This document shows, one piece after another, positions 6,112 to 13,414 of a DNA stretch of 23,874 nt; positions within the stretch are counted from its first letter, which is position 1; each line of letters starts with the position of its first letter. A program made the position numbers and the translations under genes. The notes below the pieces were generated by a model. It saw only the letters and a program-made list of their open reading frames with translations. It searched no databases and was not told where the DNA came from. This DNA comes from a virus. The stretch spans positions 1-23,874 of IMG/VR virus record IMGVR_UViG_3300020185_000263; one strand, written 5' to 3'.

Positions 6112-6957
6112 ATGGGGTTTTTTAATGATTTCCCAATAATCAAATACAGATTCGGCGATGACGATCAATCAAAGGTTTACTTTGAGAACATGAGTGTATA
6201 CGTCGATAATATTGATCAAATTGCAGACAACGCTACTTACTACACAAAGTATACCATTCTTGACGGGGATCGCCCCGATACTTTATCATATAAACTTTAT
6301 GGTACTGTTGACTATTATTGGACATTTTTCTTGCTAAACACTTCTCTAAGAGAAAGTGGGTGGCCTCTGACTGTACATAGAAGCTATGAGTACATTAAAG
6401 AATTATACCCCCACTGGACGTTTACAGTCAAAAAAGTTAAAGTAAACGAAACGCTGCAATCTCAATTGGCGGGAACCTTTCCTGTTGGGCAAGAGGTAAC
6501 TGTGTTTAATGCTGCCGGAGAGTCGATCCACGCTCATATAGAAGAAAAAAATATCGACCTTGGTCAGATTGTGCTTGAACCGGAACTTGATGGAATAACC
6601 CAAACCGAAGCTGATAATTTTATGTTGTCTGCTACAAAATTATACTATAGCACAATTGATAATCAGGGGTTTGTTTTGCAGTATACCATCGAGGGTGATA
6701 ATATCGCAGCGAAACAATTGCAGTATCTTGCGCCACATCATTACGAAAACACTTTAGGTGAACCTGTTGATATTGATCCATTTACTCGCACATACAAAGA
6801 CGACGAAGGAGTTTCTTCTCCTATTGTTGGCTTGATTCCAATTACGAATCAACAAAGAATGCTGAGTGCGATTGACACTACCAGAGAAATTAAAATATTC
6901 AATAAAAAAATAGTAAGTAAAATTGTAAGTGAGTTCAATAAAGCAGTTAAGGGCTAA
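6112..6957 (+). CDS. gp53: Baseplate wedge protein gp53
   Basis: The N-terminal ~110 residues match the gp53 pattern: a short FFNDFPIIKYRF opening, then LSYKLYGTVDYYWTFFLLN (about 58-76), a form of the LysM-like wedge fold that T4 gp53 uses to clamp neighbouring wedges, and a segment like SYEYIKELYP. At 281 residues it is longer than T4 gp53 (196); the extra C-terminal part includes an insert at about 115-160. It starts two bases after the gp48 stop, with AAAAGGAT upstream, so the two are translated together. Confidence 0.85.
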   Translation: MGFFNDFPIIKYRFGDDDQSKVYFENMSVYVDNIDQIADNATYYTKYTILDGDRPDTLSYKLYGTVDYYWTFFLLNTSLRESGWPLTVHRSYEYIKELYPHWTFTVKKVKVNETLQSQLAGTFPVGQEVTVFNAAGESIHAHIEEKNIDLGQIVLEPELDGITQTEADNFMLSATKLYYSTIDNQGFVLQYTIEGDNIAAKQLQYLAPHHYENTLGEPVDIDPFTRTYKDDEGVSSPIVGLIPITNQQRMLSAIDTTREIKIFNKKIVSKIVSEFNKAVKG

Positions 6958-6962
6958 ACATA

Positions 6963-8300
6963 ATGAGTACTGTTAATCAGCAATACAAACTCGAGGAAGC
7001 ATTCATCAGCGCAGACCGATTAGGTGATGAAGAAATTGATGTAAGCAATCGAATATTCGAACTCACTTTATTCGAAAGCCTCGAGTCTCCCTATTTGACG
7101 GGAAGTGTTATCATCACTGACGATGCCGCGATATTCAACAAGATGAATTTTAGAGGAACTGAATATCTAACAATAACTATATCTTCTGTAACTGCTGATT
7201 CTCCCCCGATTCTCAATCAAAAAAGATTCGTGATGAGTAAGATCGTCAAGACTTCGCGACCTAACGACACATCAGAAACATTAATGATTTATTTGGTCGA
7301 GCCGCATTTCTTTCTCAACAGTCTCAAGCCATTCAGTAGAGCTTATACTGCTTCGATCGAAAAAACAATTACTCAGATTTTAAATAGTGAGCTGTCAAAA
7401 TCAGTCGATCTTTCTTATCTAACAAACAACACAACAGCTCAAGGCGTAAGGAAGGTTCTAATACCATACATGACGCCTCTCGAAGCGTGTGAGTGGTTAC
7501 GAGACCGAGCAACAACAGCAAACGGTTCGCCATTATTTCTTTACGCGTCAATACACGACGAGAACCTCAGATTGGGTGATCTAGATAAAATGCTATTACA
7601 ACCTGCGTTTAATGACACTGTTCCTTATACATATTCACAAGCAGCAACTGCATCAGCTGGGGATTTAGACGAAGTATCAAAGGCCACGCAAATCCTAGCT
7701 TATAAAGCAGAAATGCTACACGACACCCTTACCCAGATTGAAGAAGGTGGTATCGGTTGTTACTTTACTAATACTGACGTAGGAACAGGTACATCATATA
7801 GAAGTCATGTATCTTCGAAACATATTATTCGAGATATGAAAAGCAACGATACCTTGAAATCAGACACTGAGCATTTGATATTCGACGAACGACAAAAGTT
7901 CGACGATGTTATGGTGGACGATTACAACTCTCTGTTCTTCCACCAGATATCTTCTTCGGGCACATACGACAGCTTTAATAGTTACCACGATGGGTTTACT
8001 ACAGGTGAGTTTGAATTAAAGGCTCGTAATATGATGCTGCGTTCTGTGTTATATAAGAACAAGGTGAATGTTATACTTCCTGGAACAGCGTTTATGATTT
8101 CCAGAGCAACTGTTGGTGACATTGTTAAGATCAATTTCTTAAACACCAACACTAGAAGCTCTGGAGACGATCAAGCTCAATACGACCCAAATACCTCCGG
8201 TAATTATCTAGTATACCGAGCAAGACACACTTTCCGCGATACTCGACATGATGTTTCCGTCGATATCACCAGAATAAACAAAACAACCAATAAGAATTAA
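6963..8300 (+). CDS. gp27: Baseplate hub protein gp27
   Basis: The 445-residue protein has the N-terminal layout of gp27/VgrG-type hub proteins: FELTLFESLESPYLTGSVII (about 31-50), a D-D region, then KRFVMSKIVK and a long mid-region with YMTPLEACEWLRDRA (about 169-183), typical of the hub fold where a helix follows the second tube-like domain. T4 gp27 has 391 residues and forms the trimeric ring that holds gp5. The gene directly precedes the gp5-like OB-fold gene, as expected for partners. The weak leader (GGGC 10-12 bases upstream of the ATG) suggests coupling to gp53. Confidence 0.85.
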   Translation: MSTVNQQYKLEEAFISADRLGDEEIDVSNRIFELTLFESLESPYLTGSVIITDDAAIFNKMNFRGTEYLTITISSVTADSPPILNQKRFVMSKIVKTSRPNDTSETLMIYLVEPHFFLNSLKPFSRAYTASIEKTITQILNSELSKSVDLSYLTNNTTAQGVRKVLIPYMTPLEACEWLRDRATTANGSPLFLYASIHDENLRLGDLDKMLLQPAFNDTVPYTYSQAATASAGDLDEVSKATQILAYKAEMLHDTLTQIEEGGIGCYFTNTDVGTGTSYRSHVSSKHIIRDMKSNDTLKSDTEHLIFDERQKFDDVMVDDYNSLFFHQISSSGTYDSFNSYHDGFTTGEFELKARNMMLRSVLYKNKVNVILPGTAFMISRATVGDIVKINFLNTNTRSSGDDQAQYDPNTSGNYLVYRARHTFRDTRHDVSVDITRINKTTNKN

Positions 8301-8311
8301 TTGTAGATATT

Positions 8312-9181
8312 ATGAGAGCAATACCGACAGAATATTATGGAGACGAGACTCGTTGGTTTGTCGCGGTTGTCGTTAATTCTACTCCACCTCCAGGTCTAGA
8401 AGGTAGAGTACGGGTCAGGATTTATGGTGTACATACTCCATATACAGGCGACATCCTCGAATCAGATTTACCGTGGGCTCAAGTGTTGATCCCTTCCACG
8501 GAAGGTGGTGTTTCTGGTTTTGGGAGAATCCCACAAGTGACCGCTGGGTCTTTTGTGTTTGGTATCTTTATGGACGGGAAATCTTCACAGCTTCCTCTTG
8601 TTCTTGGATCGATGCCACATATTGAGGTGCCAACCTCTTCACAAATCAAATTAAAACAAGAGGATTATTCTTTCGATTATTATCAAGAAAGACAGGTCAA
8701 TTTCCTTGTGCAACCTTTAGCGAATGACGGAAACCAATTAGGAGAAATCACAGAACGAAGAAGCCAGTGTATTAAATTCTTCATTGACAATGGTTATACA
8801 TTAGTCCAAGCAGCAGGAATAACTGGTAATCTACAAAGTTCGAGCGGGTTTGAACTATACAAATCAATTGAAAGCACAGATCAGGGAATTGCTTCTTGGA
8901 GCACCATCAAAGAAACCCGTTCTAGATTTGACAATCTAGTTGAATTCTCAGGAAAGTATGACCCCTCAAAAACATGGAGATCTTTCTCTTGCCAACTACA
9001 ATTCGTCTTACACGAATTGCGCTCAGATTTTTCTCTCGCCAATTCTAAACTAAAACGAGCGCATACACTAGATGGTGAGAATGGCTCGGTACAAATATTT
9101 TCTAAATACTATCTAAAACGAACCGTACTGAAAAACGCTTTGTCGTTGGGTCAGTTATCATATGATGAGGCGACACAATAA
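8312..9181 (+). CDS. gp5: gp5-like hub protein: OB fold plus degenerate tail-lysozyme domain
   Basis: Residues about 14-105 match the gp5 N-terminal OB fold: RWFVAVVVN, then GRVRVRIYGVHTPYTGDI, LPWAQVLIPSTEG and a closing LPLVLGSMP. Residues about 125-285 look like the phage tail lysozyme-type family rather than the T4 lysozyme domain of T4 gp5: an RRSQCIKFFIDNGYT helix, QAAGITGNL, then GIASWS and a conserved C-terminal helix pair around QLQFVLHELRSDF. Where active members have GNL-x-x-E-S, this protein has Ser at residue 177, and GIAQW is changed to GIASW, so hydrolase activity is doubtful. The beta-helix of T4 gp5 is absent here and appears as a separate gene at 10908. The stop overlaps the next ATG (TAATG). 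Confidence 0.8.
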   Translation: MRAIPTEYYGDETRWFVAVVVNSTPPPGLEGRVRVRIYGVHTPYTGDILESDLPWAQVLIPSTEGGVSGFGRIPQVTAGSFVFGIFMDGKSSQLPLVLGSMPHIEVPTSSQIKLKQEDYSFDYYQERQVNFLVQPLANDGNQLGEITERRSQCIKFFIDNGYTLVQAAGITGNLQSSSGFELYKSIESTDQGIASWSTIKETRSRFDNLVEFSGKYDPSKTWRSFSCQLQFVLHELRSDFSLANSKLKRAHTLDGENGSVQIFSKYYLKRTVLKNALSLGQLSYDEATQ

Positions 9182-10908
9182 TGCCAATTAATAAGAATTT
9201 GTTACAGTCTAAGGTTCAGGACGTCAGTAAAGCGGCACAGCAAAGTTATTCTGATGTCACTAAACAGTCTGTCGTAAGTACTACTGATTTGACGCAGTCG
9301 ACACAAACTAATATCGGGGCGGTGGCTAACCAGACTCTTGGTGGTATTCAGAGCCTAGCTTCTTCTTTTAGCGCAGCTGTTCCCGCTAAAGTTACAGTAG
9401 ACGTTGCCGCGTTAGAAAATAGCGTCAACGATTCAATGAATACGTTCGCTAGTACTCTTACTTCGGGTGGTAAAAAAATATCACTTTCTTACACGGTGGA
9501 TTCTGATGGAACAACAATACTGGACACCGTTTCTCTGGATGATGTTCCTGAAACCAAAACTGTTGGTGAAAAACTGTCTGGTATAACCGGAAACAATATC
9601 GAACCTGGGTTTGCTCATAATATTACTACTAACGGCACACCTGCAGGGATAACTTCTTCTCTCAGTAAGATAGAAGGAAAGGTTGGCGCTTTCAGTAGTG
9701 TCAGCGCGATAAACGAATTGGCTAGTGAAGCGCAAACAGTCGCTGATGCTTCCTATGATGCAAATGATACCAATATCTTTGCAACCGCCGCTCGTGATCA
9801 AGTTACTGCCGGTATCGCAGACGTTGCTACACTCATACCAACTGGTGCTGGTGTTTCCAATACTGGCCTCTCAAGTACTCTAGCCAGTATCACTGGCTCG
9901 GCGGGTGATTTAATTCTGAACTCTGTATTAGGCTCTGTTGCCAGCTCTCTGCAAACAGGATCTCTTGGTTCTCTATTCAAAGAAACACTAAACAAGAAGC
10001 TCAAGGGCAATGACCTTGGGTTGATGCAAGGGTTTTTGGAATCAATTACTTCAGACGCCAAAAGAGTATTAGATGGCCTTGGTGGTGATTTAAGTGATGC
10101 AGAAAAAGTAAAGGTTATTGAATTATCGCAAGGTTCTTCTGCAGAGTTCGAGCAAGCTGTTGATCTGGTGGCTGAGAAGACGGGAAAATCTCGCTCAGAA
10201 GTAAGAGCATCTTTAGGCGAACTGAACACCACTATTGCGGGCACCACAGTAGTTTCTATCTCTAACTCGGCCTTTTCTGATCCATTTTCTATCGGTAGAG
10301 AAGCAAACACTTGGAAAAAGGGAGAAGGTTCAAAGATATTTTCTTATGTGAGTTCATATGAAGAATTAGAAGCAGAGATGAAACAAGCGTCTAGAGAAAT
10401 CACAGAAGTTGTCACTCACTGGACTGATACTTACTCTAATAAGAATATCGGATCTGAAGAACTACACGATATGCATAACGCTCTCGGGTTGAACGGAATC
10501 GCTTATCATTATGTTATTCGAAGAGACGGTTCGTTACAGCGAGGTCGACCATTGAAGAACACTGGCCAACATGCACCTGTTAACGATCATGATAAATATA
10601 GCATAGGAATCGCTTTTGTTGGTGGGTATAATTGCCCAACAGGCACCCCAAACCCCGAAGCATATTTGTCGGCACAATCATTGACGAGAAGTCAAATGAA
10701 TACCTTTGAGATGTTCTGTAGAGCGTTTTATTCCTCTCGACCTGGAGGACAAATACTAGGTCACAACGACATAGACTTGAAGGAGAATGACCCTGGGTTT
10801 GATGTGATCGAATATGTGAAGACAGTGTTTAATAAACATTCGGTCTTTACTGACACATTATCGCAGGGACCATTGAGTGCCGCAGAATTGAATAAGAGCA
10901 CATTATAA
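9181..10908 (+). CDS. Baseplate-associated N-acetylmuramoyl-L-alanine amidase (Amidase_2 type)
   Basis: The 575-residue protein has a long N-terminal part (about 1-385), Ala/Ser/Thr-rich with heptad-like and Gly-rich stretches and no recognised domain, followed by an Amidase_2 domain at about 390-560. Expected zinc ligands are present: H413 in VVTHW, H528 in GHNDID and D537 in the DPGFD segment. The AYHYVIRRDG segment (H443) matches the conserved G-x-x-H/Y-F/Y-V-I-x-R-D-G strand. The family cleaves the bond between muramic acid and L-alanine. Lying between the OB-fold and beta-helix genes with 1-bp TAATG overlaps on both sides, it is probably a hub or spike component that opens the cell wall during injection. 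The N-terminal part may serve assembly. It does not look like a free endolysin, as no holin is adjacent. Confidence 0.8.
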   Translation: MPINKNLLQSKVQDVSKAAQQSYSDVTKQSVVSTTDLTQSTQTNIGAVANQTLGGIQSLASSFSAAVPAKVTVDVAALENSVNDSMNTFASTLTSGGKKISLSYTVDSDGTTILDTVSLDDVPETKTVGEKLSGITGNNIEPGFAHNITTNGTPAGITSSLSKIEGKVGAFSSVSAINELASEAQTVADASYDANDTNIFATAARDQVTAGIADVATLIPTGAGVSNTGLSSTLASITGSAGDLILNSVLGSVASSLQTGSLGSLFKETLNKKLKGNDLGLMQGFLESITSDAKRVLDGLGGDLSDAEKVKVIELSQGSSAEFEQAVDLVAEKTGKSRSEVRASLGELNTTIAGTTVVSISNSAFSDPFSIGREANTWKKGEGSKIFSYVSSYEELEAEMKQASREITEVVTHWTDTYSNKNIGSEELHDMHNALGLNGIAYHYVIRRDGSLQRGRPLKNTGQHAPVNDHDKYSIGIAFVGGYNCPTGTPNPEAYLSAQSLTRSQMNTFEMFCRAFYSSRPGGQILGHNDIDLKENDPGFDVIEYVKTVFNKHSVFTDTLSQGPLSAAELNKSTL

Positions 10909-12359
10909 TGACAACTTCAGTAGATAATTTAACCAAACGAATAAACGCTCTTGGTGAAGGGCAGGAGAACACTCTCGGAGTCGCAAGAGAAGGTTTCAAC
11001 GACGCTACAGGGGAATACCCAAACAAAGATTACTTCTTTGCTCCGTCTATCAACAAGGCTGCGAAGGGCGAAGTAACCAATAATTTGTATAGGAGCGGTG
11101 GAGACTTCGGTGTTTCGATCGATTTTCCAGACCAAGCTCCGTCTCAATTTCCACACAATCAGATACAACAGACTCCTGCTGGTCATTCTTGGGAAATTGA
11201 TGATACTCCAGGCGGCGAAAGAATATTAGTAAAACACAAGAGCGGAGCCGGCATCGAACTAAGAGCCGATGGCAGTGTTTTATTTTCATCGGTCAATAAG
11301 AAAGTAGAAGTAACTGGTGGTGACCACACAGTAATCGTGGAAGGTGAAGGCAACCTTGTCTACAAAGGAAATCTAAACGTCAAAGTTACTGGAGACTATA
11401 ACCTCGAAGTCGAAGGAAACATTAATGTAACCACCGCAGGAACCAAGACAGACACCATCCTCGGAAATCATATCAAGACCGTCGATAAGAATCAAAATTA
11501 CGAGATCAAAGGATCTCGGTCCGCGAGCGTTGTTGGCGTTTCTACTGAAACATTACTTAACGATTATAATGTTATGGTTAAGATGAACCAGACAAATCAT
11601 GTCGAAGGTAATGTCGAAACTACTAGTGGTAATGAGATGGTCATGACCGCGATAAAAGCTTGGACGGCATCATCGACAACGTCTAGTCTTTCTGGTATGC
11701 ACATTAGTGTTATGGGTGTTAAAGGAATGCTGGGTGGACAATTGGTCGACCATTATGGTAAAACATATTCTGGGCCTCCAGGTGGAGACGGTAATGGTGG
11801 TACTACATATTATGGGACATTAATTGGTAAAGCGACCGAGGCAATTACGTCGGATTTCGCGAACAAAGCAGGATGGGCAAAACAATCGGACCACGCCAAA
11901 AAAGCCTCTGGGAATGGTGGTGGCAATAAAGGATCTTATCCCACCAAAATGCCTTATGTCGAAACTGCTTCTACAATCGATATGCCTACCACAGAAATTG
12001 TTGTGCCATATTTGTCAACAAGCAATTACGCTATTAGAAACGTACAAGTTGATACCGACATATCTGATCCCAATTCATTAATTGCTAAGATATTAAAATC
12101 AGACGATTATGATAATTTATTCACCCATGATCCCACAATACACGAAATTCGGTCAAAGATAAGAGACATCGTCAATTTTAAGAGACAAAAATTCGTTGGT
12201 CATCTTGTTTCTGCTGGTATGCTATCACCACAGTTTGCTCAAATAGCACCACCCGCGATCGGGCGAGCAGCAGGTAAAGCGCCGTCTGTAATTTATGGAA
12301 CACAACCAATTGGAAACAACCCAGCAGATAACAGAAGCAAAAGGTTCAAGCCAGAATGA
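10908..12359 (+). CDS. gp5 C-terminal-type beta-helix spike protein
   Basis: The 483-residue protein contains the triple beta-helix typical of gp5 C-terminal and VgrG needle regions. From about residue 88 it reads HSWEIDDTPGGERILVKHKSG and GIELRADGSVLFSS, then repeated V-x-G-x-h short strands (VTGGDHTVIVEGEGNLVYKG, NLNVKVTGDYNLEVEGNINV) up to about 240. These alternate small polar and hydrophobic residues as in the intertwined trimeric spike. The N-terminal ~85 residues and the C-terminal part (Gly-rich at about 290-345, then a helical tail) are extra. The family trimerises into the needle that punctures the outer membrane. No OB-fold is visible in it, so the hub anchor is supplied by the gene at 8312. 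Its stop overlaps the next start (ATGA). Confidence 0.8.
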   Translation: MTTSVDNLTKRINALGEGQENTLGVAREGFNDATGEYPNKDYFFAPSINKAAKGEVTNNLYRSGGDFGVSIDFPDQAPSQFPHNQIQQTPAGHSWEIDDTPGGERILVKHKSGAGIELRADGSVLFSSVNKKVEVTGGDHTVIVEGEGNLVYKGNLNVKVTGDYNLEVEGNINVTTAGTKTDTILGNHIKTVDKNQNYEIKGSRSASVVGVSTETLLNDYNVMVKMNQTNHVEGNVETTSGNEMVMTAIKAWTASSTTSSLSGMHISVMGVKGMLGGQLVDHYGKTYSGPPGGDGNGGTTYYGTLIGKATEAITSDFANKAGWAKQSDHAKKASGNGGGNKGSYPTKMPYVETASTIDMPTTEIVVPYLSTSNYAIRNVQVDTDISDPNSLIAKILKSDDYDNLFTHDPTIHEIRSKIRDIVNFKRQKFVGHLVSAGMLSPQFAQIAPPAIGRAAGKAPSVIYGTQPIGNNPADNRSKRFKPE

Positions 12360-12940
12360 TAATCTTAGTAGACCCATTATATAATCCCAATTTCCAAAGC
12401 GAAATAACTTCTGCTACCAAATTAAGTGCAGGCATAACTTGCGCGAAGTTTCTTGGTTCTCCTGGAACTCGTACTCAATTTGAAGAGATATCCGGTGATA
12501 AAAAATTAATTGCACGGCAATTATATCTACAGGCTGAGGTAATGAAATGCGTGGCCGAGAATCCTAACTTTAAAGACTATCGAATGATTGTTGCAGAAGG
12601 GGTCTATAAACCAGCTCCTTCTGAGACGCCTACGTCAAACAGCGTAAACGACTACAAACAAACCGGTCGGGCAATCGTGTATCAAATTATTAATCAGCGT
12701 GGCGAGATAGATTTAGAGAAAACCTTCGAAGTCGCAGTATATCTAAAAGACTTCACCAAATACCAAAAGCTGGTGTTGGATTACGATACATTCGATCCTT
12801 CTGGTAAAGTTTCTTGTCAGATCATAATAGTTATGCCTGAAGCAGTAGAGTCATTCGACCTCACATACAGTAAAGATCTAGAAACCACTTATAATGGGCA
12901 GCTTCAATCTAAAAATGAACTTTTAGAATTGTTATTTTAA
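12356..12940 (+). CDS. Unrecognised baseplate-module protein, weak resemblance to M15-type peptidase fold
   Basis: This 194-residue protein is not a T4 homologue I recognise. Its order of segments (helix LIARQLYLQAEVMK, then DYRMIVAEGVYK, then SVNDYKQTGRAIVYQI, helix, LVLDYDTFD, strand VSCQIIIVM) loosely follows peptidase M15A proteins. Their zinc motif S-x-H-x-x-G-x-A-x-D would align to D99-x-K101-x-x-G104-x-A106-x-V108, which lacks the His and Asp ligands. If the relation is real, this is a non-catalytic, perhaps peptidoglycan-binding copy. The place, immediately after the spike gene and before gp25, fits a tip or hub accessory. There is no signal peptide. Overlap with the spike gene (ATGA) indicates coupled translation. 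Confidence 0.65.
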   Translation: MIILVDPLYNPNFQSEITSATKLSAGITCAKFLGSPGTRTQFEEISGDKKLIARQLYLQAEVMKCVAENPNFKDYRMIVAEGVYKPAPSETPTSNSVNDYKQTGRAIVYQIINQRGEIDLEKTFEVAVYLKDFTKYQKLVLDYDTFDPSGKVSCQIIIVMPEAVESFDLTYSKDLETTYNGQLQSKNELLELLF

Positions 12941-12942
12941 CC

Positions 12943-12950
12943 TATAAATA
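12943..12950 (+). promoter_or_regulatory. T4-type late promoter box TATAAATA upstream of gp25
   Basis: A perfect TATAAATA lies in the 31-base gap between the stop at 12940 and the gp25 ATG at 12972. Expected initiation is near 12956, leaving a 16-base leader with AAAAGAGA. Confidence 0.75.
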
Positions 12951-12971
12951 AATGGAAAAGAGATAGTTTAA

Positions 12972-13412
12972 ATGGCCAAAGTTTTATCTACAGAAGATGG
13001 TGATCTATCAACAAGTATAGTCACCTCTACTAATAGAAAGTATCAAGACGTTGATTTGAGCTTTACTGCTAATCCGACGACAAAAGATATTTACAAGAAA
13101 ACAGACGCGGCTGCAGTGAAACAAGCCATCAAAACACTATTGCTCACTAATAGGTTTGAGAAGCCATTCAGACCAAGTTTTGGAGCTGACATCAGATCAA
13201 TGCTCTTTGAGTTGGCTGATGGTGATACTGCTCTCGATATACAAGCACAAATCAAAAGAGCAATTGAGCAGTTTGAACCGAGGGCGAGATTACTGGTAGT
13301 GAGAGCTAGTGTCTCTCCTGACATTAATGCGATTTCGGTTCATGTAGAATTTCAGGTAATAAATACACAACAGGTAGTCTCTATAGAGACAGTAATTTCA
13401 AGGCTAAGATAA
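12972..13412 (+). CDS. gp25: Baseplate wedge protein gp25
   Basis: The 146-residue protein is close to T4 gp25 (132 residues) and belongs to the GPW/gp25 family. It has the family core: a D-I-Y-K-K-x-D-A-A-A-V-K-Q helix, LLTNRFEKPFRPSFGADIR (about 57-75), the AQIKRAIEQFEPRARL helix (about 88-103) and a C-terminal strand pair around HVEFQVINT. In T4, gp25 joins gp6 and gp53 in the wedge core and helps to trigger sheath polymerisation. It ends two bases before gp6, whose product it binds. Confidence 0.9.
   Translation: MAKVLSTEDGDLSTSIVTSTNRKYQDVDLSFTANPTTKDIYKKTDAAAVKQAIKTLLLTNRFEKPFRPSFGADIRSMLFELADGDTALDIQAQIKRAIEQFEPRARLLVVRASVSPDINAISVHVEFQVINTQQVVSIETVISRLR
13358..13365 (+). promoter_or_regulatory. 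Possible late promoter box AATAAATA upstream of gp6
   Basis: This NATAAATA match lies inside the end of gp25, 50 bases before the gp6 ATG at 13415. Matches of this short AT-rich motif also arise by chance, so support is only moderate. Confidence 0.35.
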
Positions 13413-13414
13413 CA

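Noticed and set aside
9798-10310. 170-residue minus-strand ORF opposite the amidase gene
   Set aside because: There is no leader or homology, and the plus strand is fully covered by a well-supported gene with overlapping neighbours.
10591-10598. GATAAATA on the plus strand inside the amidase gene
   Set aside because: It is over 300 bases from the next start codon and lies in conserved amidase coding sequence, so it is most likely a chance match.
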